DNA from: Warburgia ugandensis | Taxonomy: Eukaryota; Streptophyta; Magnoliopsida; Canellales; Canellaceae | NCBI GenBank assembly: GCA_035236585.1 | Contig: CP141126.1 | Location: 64,395,414 to 64,459,413, forward strand | Reading direction: 5' to 3' | Length of the DNA: 64,000 nt | Part shown: positions 56,353 to 64,000 of the stretch, in pieces | Position numbering within the stretch: position 1 is the first letter of the stretch | Layout: every line of letters begins with the position of its first letter | Position numbers and translations under genes: made by a program | Notes under the pieces: generated by a model | The model's input: only the letters and a program-made list of their open reading frames with translations | What the model was told of the DNA's origin: nothing | The model's database searches: none

Positions 56353-57559
56353 CATGGGAAAGTGCTCGAGAGGTAGCTGAGTAGTGCCTATGAGGTTTGA
56401 TGAGTCATAGTTCATGCAGCTATCCACAAACAAACATAAAGGTTGTGGTAGTCACTAGTGAGTGAGTGTAGGTCCCTATGAGCATAGGTGTCTGTGTGTT
56501 ATTAGCATGTTAAGTATGCAGGTCATTCTTGAGAGTTCAAATAATGGTCTTGATGGTAGGGTGATATGCCACTAATAGTGCAAGTGGTAGGACAATATGC
56601 CACTAATGGTCCTGGTGGTAGGACGATATGCCACTAATGGTCCTGGTGGTAGGATGATATGCCACTAATGGTCCCTGTGGTCGAACGATATGCCATTAAT
56701 GGTCCCGGTGGTAAGATGATATGCCACTGATGGTCCCTAGTGGTAGGACTATATACAGTTGTGATATGGAGCAATTAGTTTTCCACAACGATGTGCCCAT
56801 GGATTTATGCATTTCAAATTGAGGGCTATGCACCTTAGTTTGACATGATTAGATTTGAACACTGATTTGATAGATTTGTCAGTTTCTTTCAAACCTTATG
56901 AGTGGTTTGAAATCATCAGTCTTTGTGGATATTTATTGCATATATTCTTTTAGAAACTATATATGTACTTATGTCAAGGTAGATATATGCTTATACTTAT
57001 GCTATTGCATGCTCTATTTTAGGCATTCCAGCTTGTGTTAGGTCTTCCTCCTATTATGAGCTGTTGTTTTTTCTCACCCCGCTACAACCAACACTTCAGG
57101 TGATACTTTAGGTAGTTTAGGAGTGAAAGATACAGGGAAGTCGAAAGTACTTGGATTTGCTTAGATGCGAGGAGATTATGACTTAAGTGTAGTTTCATTT
57201 TCATAGAATCCATGTATAGGATTATATTTTGGGATATTGTTTATAACTTAAATTTGGTTGACACATTGGATAACTATAATATGAATATAGTAATCTTTTG
57301 TATAAGATGCGTGGCTTTACTTATGAAAGTATGGATGATTCTATGGAATGTATCTCTAACCATTCATAGGTTAGAAGATTGTTATTTTTATTTATATGTG
57401 GAGATTTCACCATAACTCCCAAAAAGAAGTTGATGAATTTTAAAAAAATTACTTATATAATATCACTTTGAACTCTACTTTTCTTAAACGAAGGATACTT
57501 TCATTGTTTTCCAACTTAAAACAAATAAAATGGTTTGGAGAAAAACCCAGGATGTTACA
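56353..57559 (+). mobile_element. F3 right 3' LTR, second segment and end
   Basis: It begins with the second CATGG copy and continues the F3 LTR: CTCGAGAGGTAGCTGAGTAG (the inverse of CTACCTCTCAGAGC at 37050), the 31-bp array, and an end reading CCCAGGATGTTACA at 57559. Two short frames at 57212-57650 are not conserved and are not genes. Confidence 0.75.
56540..56755 (+). repeat. 31-bp tandem array of F3 LTR (right)
   Basis: About seven units of TGGTCCTGGTGGTAGGACGA followed by TATGCCACTAA. The inverted partner is at 36741-36895. Two related units also remain in the central LTR at 41921-41990. Confidence 0.85.
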
Positions 57560-59685
57560 ATTATTCTTACCCCAAACATCCTCTATAAGTCTAGTATTCT
57601 ATTTAAAAGCTATTGAATTACATATCTTTTGGAGCACATTGCTAAGATGATTTTGTTGAAAACTTGGAGTACCATAGAGTGTTAGAAAAATACACTCCTA
57701 AAGAGCTAACTCAATCATAGTTTGGTTGTGAGAATAACTAAAGAATGTGGAATAAATTACTGATGGATAAGAGGTGAGGAAAATCCCTAATTATTGCTTA
57801 GGTATTGGAGGAGAATCACACTCCAAAATGGGATATTGGAGTGAGTTTACAAACAATGAGTATGGGATCAGTGTGAACCACTACCATTCTTTGTTTTAGA
57901 GGGTGAATTACCTTAGATGTTAAGCCCTGGAACATGGCTAATATTAAAGATCATGGTGATCCTAAGATGCTAATGAATCATGCCACTTACCTTTCAATTG
58001 GTTGCACTTTGACTAAGAATAGTGGACCTAATCTAGGTGTGAAATATGGACTTAGTTACCTACTTGATTAAGAGCACATTAATGAATGAATTTCCACCTA
58101 GTTAGCACAATGAAATATAATCCTAAGACCCTATGGTGTGGTTGAAGAAGAGGAGAATGTGACCTTAGCTTAAGGTCTAAAAGATTGTAGGTCATTGTCC
58201 TAAATGGCTCACACGGCCAAAGGGCTACAAAGGTTGAAACATTTGACCTAAAACTAATAGTTAATGAAAGACATTTTGATAACTTATGATAACAAAAAAG
58301 AAAGGATGTGTGGTTTATCTAATAAGCAAACTTCTATGAAAATGCTATGAAATATCTATGGATTTGTTATGGAATTACTATGGAAATGTTATGGAAATAC
58401 TCAAACTATGCATTAGTATCCATCGATATCATCATGATTCATATGATTGTAAATCATTGATTTACACTATCATGGTTGGTTGATATCTTTTCACATGATC
58501 TAGAAATTAAATATATCATTGAATGGTAAATATGCTTTGCTTCAATTGTTAAATGAATGCATGCTCATGATGATCTAGCACATTGGATAGTGGTGATAGA
58601 TCCATGATTTGAGAACTCATTAAAACCATATTTCATGGTTGTTAAGGTATTGATTCTAGAAAGGTTTCATACTTGTAAAATGAATACATAGGCAAGCTTT
58701 TTAAATGAATGCATTGGAAAGCTTTTGAAATGGTATGCATATAGGGTGGTTCCATTGATTGATGGATGATTTGCTAAAGGCAAAATGGGAATGCATTGTT
58801 CTCAATGGCTTGGATGAATGAAATATCTTCATCTTATAGTTGGAAGGATTTTGAAATGGACCTTATGAGATTTGTAAGATCATGGATGCTAACAAGTCTT
58901 ATCTTTTGTTTAGTTTTGTTATAATCTGGAATTTTTGACCAATCAATTGTAAGTCCCATATTTAAAGCCCATAGGAACTTGCTAGGAGGTGTAGTCTAGC
59001 ACCTCACCTTTGATTAGATACCAGCCTCATTAGTTGGGCATGATGATGCAAGAGTAGGCTTCACGAAGTTACTCCTAAGATAAACTGGTAACCTTGTAAG
59101 GGCCAACTCAAAAGTAGACCATGAGGTATCCACGGCCGTTGTAGTGATGATAGAAGTTTCTATGCATAATGGTAGTTGCACTATGATGTATAGATGTCTT
59201 GATGTGATGTGATGTGATAGTTGGTGGAGACTGACGCATAGGTCATTCTCGAGAATTAAACTAGAACCTATGGCAGAATAGTTGTGCCACTCAGAACTAA
59301 TCTATGATTTTGTGATTGAATATGGACTCTACTGATGAGTTGAGCTAGTGCTACACATATATGATTGAAAGCAGGAGGCTCATAAGAGATCATCGTTGTT
59401 CAATTGTTGATATGATATGACACCAATTATGATTTATCAATCGACTACATTTTCCTATGGATACTATTTTATTGATTTGGGTTATTTGATAAATTGCATT
59501 GATATTCATGTGAAAATTAATTGTAGTTAACTTTGGAAGAGCTAAATATTTTGGAAGCACTTAAATGATATCTAGACTTGGATGATGCTGGGTTTACACA
59601 GTTAGATTACACATGAAAATGTCATTGCTAGTCTCATTATACTATACATATACCTATATCTATCCACATGTATCTATCTATGTAC

Positions 59686-59719
<34 letters not shown>

Positions 59720-59825
59720 GCTTACCATATTTTAATATTGGTTGTGTTATGGTTCTACTAAACAGAGCAGTTGTGCCACCTCCCACCAACAATTTTAGGT
59801 GAGACTTTAGGTAGATTGAATGCTA
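57560..59825. other. Unassigned; partly like the F3 LTR end
   Basis: No gene was recognised. 59215-59275 (GGTCATTCTCGAGAATTAAA) and 59790-59815 (GGTGAGACTTTAGGTAG) resemble 56520 and 57100 of the F3 LTR, so a distant F3-related LTR fragment may end here. The rest shows nothing. Confidence 0.35.
59640..59720. repeat. Microsatellite (TATC/ACAT/TA)n
   Basis: Successive runs of TATC-like, ACAT and TA units, ending with about ten TA repeats. A smaller AT-rich microsatellite lies at 60203-60240. Confidence 0.85.
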
Positions 59826-60859
59826 CTGTCTTTTAAATTATTACTGCAAGCACATAGGTCCATTATAGCATAGACAAGACAAATGCGGGTCGATCCCACG
59901 AGGACGCAAATTTTATATTTTCATAAAAATTTAATTAAATATCTAATTTAACCTAGCGAACCAATTAATAAATTGCAAGAATTGCTAAAATATATGAAAT
60001 CTGACAAAAACAAAGACTAGGATCTAGAATCCATTACAATATAATCAACTAGGTCTATGATAAAGAAAATGAAACTTTTATTATTCATTTAATATTTTTC
60101 CTTACAGCTCTACTTTATAATTTTCTTATTTTAAAGAATTAATAGAATTTAATGTGTGTACTTAAAGAATAGTCTATCTTTTTAGGGAGAAAACTATCAA
60201 AGATTTGCATATATATATAGACATACACACACATATATATTAAATTTTACTAATTGAACATATTTAGTATCTTTATCATAGGAAATAGAGGATAATCTAT
60301 GTGTAAAACTGACTAGATATATAAATTAATTGTTTATTTCTTCAAATAATATGAATCACAATTTTTATTCCTCATTCACTTAAGCATAAATTTATTTGAC
60401 ACATTATAACTTCATCCTAATCCAAGGAAAATTAAATTACCTACTCATACTTACAACAACATATTCGAAGCAATGTTAAGTAAAAATTACATAACTATAA
60501 ACATTAACTACATAATAAAAAATTCAATTAAACAAAGAAATAAATAAAATAAACTAAGTAAAATTTTTAATTAGAATGCATGTTCAACACAAAAAATACA
60601 TGATCCTATGAAAAGGAAAGATTTCATCAAATTGATATAGTGTCACTCAACAAAAGCTGCTTCAAATCTTCCTTATCGCACTATCACCATTCTTTCTTCC
60701 TCAAAAAAAAATCATACTCTTGTTGTATCACACAATAAGAGTATAAGACATTTTCCAATAGCTAAAGCCTTGAGGAGATGTCACATTCAAAAATCCAAAT
60801 AACCATGCGTGTAAAATTAAGAGGGGGAGAGAATGTGAAAATGTCATGTAAAAAATAGG
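59826..60859 (-). mobile_element. Tat-like LTR end, minus strand
   Basis: The plus strand shows TTACTGCAAGCACATAGG followed by GCGGGTCGATCCCACGAGG. This is the inverse of the U5 pattern GGGATTGACCC then GCACTTGCAGTAA found at 31079-31135. The LTR extends right into A/T-rich sequence and is cut by the F2 copy at 60860. Confidence 0.55.
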
Positions 60860-63697
60860 TGTGATGACCCGGGTTTTCTCATGCATTTTTAAATGCAATA
60901 TCTAATTCCTAAGGCGGGATGCATCCCTATTTGAAAACCATTTTATAAAAAAACGTGCAATGCAACAGAAAATCATTAGTTTTAAACTTATTTTTGAAAA
61001 GCCCGAGTATCATTTGCCTTCACAACAACCAAAGTAGTTTTTGAAAAACTTCAGAAATCATAAATGTTTTTCCCCAGGTTTATCCAGTCACAGCACATAG
61101 CCCAACTATAAATAAATACAAATACATGTCCAAAGGGTAGAGAGTTTACTCACAGGTATAGTTGTCTCCTTTGTGTATTCACTTGCTCGTAGCACTAATA
61201 TCTTCTGAGACATCTTCTATTTGTAAGTGGAACTATCCTAAAAAATGTTAAGGATAGGGTGAGTATATACTATACTCAGTAGGAGTCTATCACTTCTAGT
61301 TTTACAATGCATGCTATGTTTAAAATCATATGCTCTTTAAAACATGTGCATGTTCAAACAACCACGTTCAATGTCGATATTAAAAACCACAGTCGAATTG
61401 AAATACTGATGACTTAAAGAATAGCATAATCCAAGTCGAAAGTATCATATATCATAAACATAATGATATGCATAAGATGATCCACTGAATCCAACTCATG
61501 GATATCTGGTATGGTCGACCAACCTCATGTCATGCCATATGCAATGCAAATAAATCCTGAAACCATAGGGTCCAACTATGCCCACGACCTTGCCGCCATG
61601 TGGTCCCTGGGTACCTGAGGACACAGTGTCATATGCCTCCACGGGACATATTTCGACCCAGTGCCATGACACTAGTGGTAGCCCCCTATACCACATGTAG
61701 TCGAAGCAGGGACGTTGCCCTTTTTGGGCATGGTACCCATCCACCTAATAGTGGTAGAGGCTAGAGGCCAACCCAAACTTCTCGGCATAGTGTCCACGAG
61801 CTTATCAACCCAAATCATATCAGATCAAACAAGCGAAAACCTCTTTTTCAAAACCTGTCCTCTTTGGGTCCCTCACAACTGCCTGGCCCACACAACTTCC
61901 AACCCAGCATATTTTGCGCACTTCAGTTCTTTTGGTAACCCTCAATGACATGCAATCTTTCAAAAACTCAATGCTCACAAATCATGTGATATATGCAACT
62001 GTTTGCAAAACATGTCTATGCATAATGTATTTGTCATATGCATGCTGAATTCGTTTATAAGCTAATCAAGTCATAAAATAAGTCATGCTAAACAAATCAT
62101 ATAACTTATACTCTAAAACATGCAGTCTCAAAACAATCATGGCTCTTTTTAAAAGTCTAGTAGCGATAGAGCACCAACCTCAAAGTCTCCTAGAGTCGCG
62201 TCCTTTATCACTTCAACCCATCCCTGGGTCTCATTTATAACTCTTGCGTATAAATGGATACAAGGAGTCCTTATTAATTTCAATCCATTTAGACTTTAGA
62301 TCGCTAGATCTGTCTTTTAAGGTCTATGGTCCTTGCCTAATTCATTGTCAGGCTAGATTCAATAAAATAGTTAATTTCTGTAACTTGTCCTCTGATCCTA
62401 ACTCTTTAATCTCATTGGGTCCACACATTATGGTTTCCAAGATGTGTGTGCGCCTTAATGGACGACCCAGATGTGTCAATTAGGGCCCTGCGCCACAGGT
62501 TCTAGGATGCGTGTGTGCCTCGGTTCTACCTAAACCACATTAGTTCACATGTGTCTGTCTGAATAGTGCGGTGCGCACATCTAAATGGCATGCTAAGATG
62601 CGCGTCTTGGACGGCATTGCACGGATGAGTCTTAGGTGGAGTTGCACGCATGTCCTAGTTCCTAGGACACTTGTGCATCTCGGTCGAGTCGGGCATTTGT
62701 CCATGCGCAGCATGCATGCAACAGTCGCCCCAGGGAGCTCGGCATGGTTGCACGTCACGCCCACACACCCCTGGTATGCTTGTGCACCCTGGGATGCCCA
62801 CACCCCAAGGATGCTCGTGCACCCTGGGACGCCTGCACCCCAGGGACGCTTGTGCACCCTGGGACGCCCACACCCCAGGGACAGTCATGCATCCCTTGGA
62901 CATGCTACTGTGGACGAGTTTTTCACCTGTTTGGTTTCGTTCCCCAGAAATCATGGATTTTTTACTGAAACTTACCAGATCTGGCATGGATCTAGGCCAG
63001 AACAAAGAGAAAGCCAGGGAGAAATGCAAAAGGGAGGTGAGAGCTTACCTGGCAGCCAGAGATGGCGCTCCTTCCACTTGGTAAGTCGCCTGATCCGGTT
63101 CTGAACCCTTTATTACTGGAAAAAAACTCAATGAAGGTGGAAACTCCATTGCTAAGGCCGAAAAGAAGAGAGGAAATGGGAGAATGGCTGGCCCGACTAG
63201 GGCCTGGCTGTTGCCGAAATTTGCCGAGAGACGGGTTTTCGATTTTGCCGGAAACCCCAGTCTCAAACGATTGGAAAAATGTGATTTTGAAGAGGGGAGA
63301 TGGGGTATTTATAGGGGGAAGAAGGCGGTGCCGCCATTTCCCTGATGTTTTCTAGAGAAATTGGGGAAAAAGGGTTTCTAGAGAAGTTTGGAGGTGGAAG
63401 ACGACAGGGGGTGCCGTTATCAAAACGGCCCCCTGTGTTTTTTGTCTTTTTCGTTTTTCTGTTTAAATTCCAGAAATACCCCTATCTTTAAACGGCTATA
63501 ACTTCTTCATACGAACTCTGTTTTGGGTGATTTTTGAGGCGTTGGATTCCATTTTTCGAGTAGAATCTAATGGTACTAAGTTTCCTCACAAATTACTTCA
63601 TTTACTATTTTAAATAAAGTGAAACATTTAACTCAGTTTATTTCTTATAGAATGTTCAATTTTTGTTAAAAATAGTGTAAATTTCTCGGGCGTTACA
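60860..63697 (-). mobile_element. Second F2 copy, 3' LTR (2.8 kb)
   Basis: Plus-strand edges are TGTGATGACCCGGGTTTTCT and CTCGGGCGTTACA. It is colinear with the F2 LTRs at 47189 and 53435 but differs in the 62400-62950 interval, where it carries its own GC-rich array. A polypurine tract follows at 63698, so the element continues to the right on the minus strand. The expected target-site duplication on the left is ATAGG (60855-60859), which cannot be checked inside the window. Confidence 0.85.
62760..62895 (-). repeat. 35-bp GC-rich tandem array
   Basis: About four units of TGCTCGTGCACCCTGGGACG followed by CCTGCACCCCAGGGA. The array is not present in the other two F2 LTRs, which have non-repetitive GC-rich sequence there. 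Frames of up to 177 codons across it are by-products. Confidence 0.85.
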
Positions 63698-64000
63698 TTA
63701 TTACCCCCTTAAAAGAATTTCATCCTCGAAATTCCATAAATTATCATCTTCAAGGTATTTTGTCACTTAGATGACTTCTTGGTGAATGCATTTCCCCCCT
63801 TAGGAATCAAAACCAGGCTCATCCTCAATTTATCATTTTCATTGTTCATTCTATAAGGCTTTACCTATAAGGGTCGCTTTTGCTGCATACTCTCATACGT
63901 GCCAGTTTAACAATACCGATTTCTAGCTGTAACTTATCTTTCTTGAAATCCTTAGATGCCTATACTTTTCTCATCATATATAGGATAGTCTCCTCGTAGG
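63698..64000 (-). mobile_element. Second F2 copy, start of interior (polypurine side)
   Basis: TTATTACCCCCTTAAAAGAA and the following ~300 bases match 50118-50420 closely, for example AATTCCATAAATTATCATCT and TTGGTGAATGCATT. The element is cut by the window end. Confidence 0.85.

Noticed and set aside
57212..57650. Two short forward frames near the end of the F3 LTR
   Set aside because: One lies inside the LTR end and the other crosses the LTR boundary at 57559; AT-rich and without any known domain.
62571..63104. Overlapping 177-, 137- and 124-codon frames with repeated peptides
   Set aside because: They are open on both strands and in several frames because of the 35-bp GC-rich array; not coding.

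Overview
This window looks like gene-poor, repeat-dense nuclear DNA of a flowering plant, probably intergenic or pericentromeric. No host protein gene, tRNA or rRNA gene could be supported. The evidence for a plant is direct: Ty3/gypsy LTR retrotransposons with initiator-tRNA-Met primer sites, a plant RTE-type LINE, and an inserted organelle-derived block with pieces of the plastid genes ycf1, ycf2, ndhA, ndhK, atpA and rpoC1. I do not try to name the species.

Layout. 1-5962: 3' half of a large Athila/Tat-like element (broken gag-like frame, G-rich polypurine tract, ~1.9 kb LTR). 5963-8020: minus-strand RTE LINE (endonuclease and start of reverse transcriptase) cut off at the LTR edge. 8030-24875: LTR of a second Tat-like family ('LTR-X'), split by two insertions. 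The first is a 10.1 kb gypsy element (family F1, 10612-20746) with 3.1-3.2 kb LTRs and a decayed gag. The second is a ~2.7 kb chimeric organellar insert (21376-24115). 26640-31680: minus-strand Tat-like gag/integrase remnants with another LTR-X copy (28644-31144) inside the gag. 31770-35896: partial LTR-X followed by a minus-strand F1 LTR.

36741-57559 is the most unusual part. Two copies of a gag-only gypsy element (family F3) lie head to head as a large inverted repeat. They share one shrunken 258 bp LTR in the centre (41746-42003). The right copy's 3' LTR (about 4.7 kb) is split by a complete minus-strand element of family F2 (47189-56352), which has a CATGG target-site duplication on both sides. 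57560-60859 holds unassigned sequence, a microsatellite and a minus-strand Tat-like LTR end. 60860-64000 is a second F2 copy running off the window.

Common theme. F1, F2 and F3 are separate lineages with very long LTRs (2.8-4.7 kb), Met-tRNA primer sites and polypurine tracts, but internal regions of only 1.6-3.8 kb with no recognisable reverse transcriptase or integrase. They look non-autonomous and would need enzymes supplied from elsewhere. Their LTRs carry lineage-specific tandem arrays that differ in copy number or sequence between copies. All homology statements come from reading the sequence by eye; boundaries without a target-site duplication are approximate.
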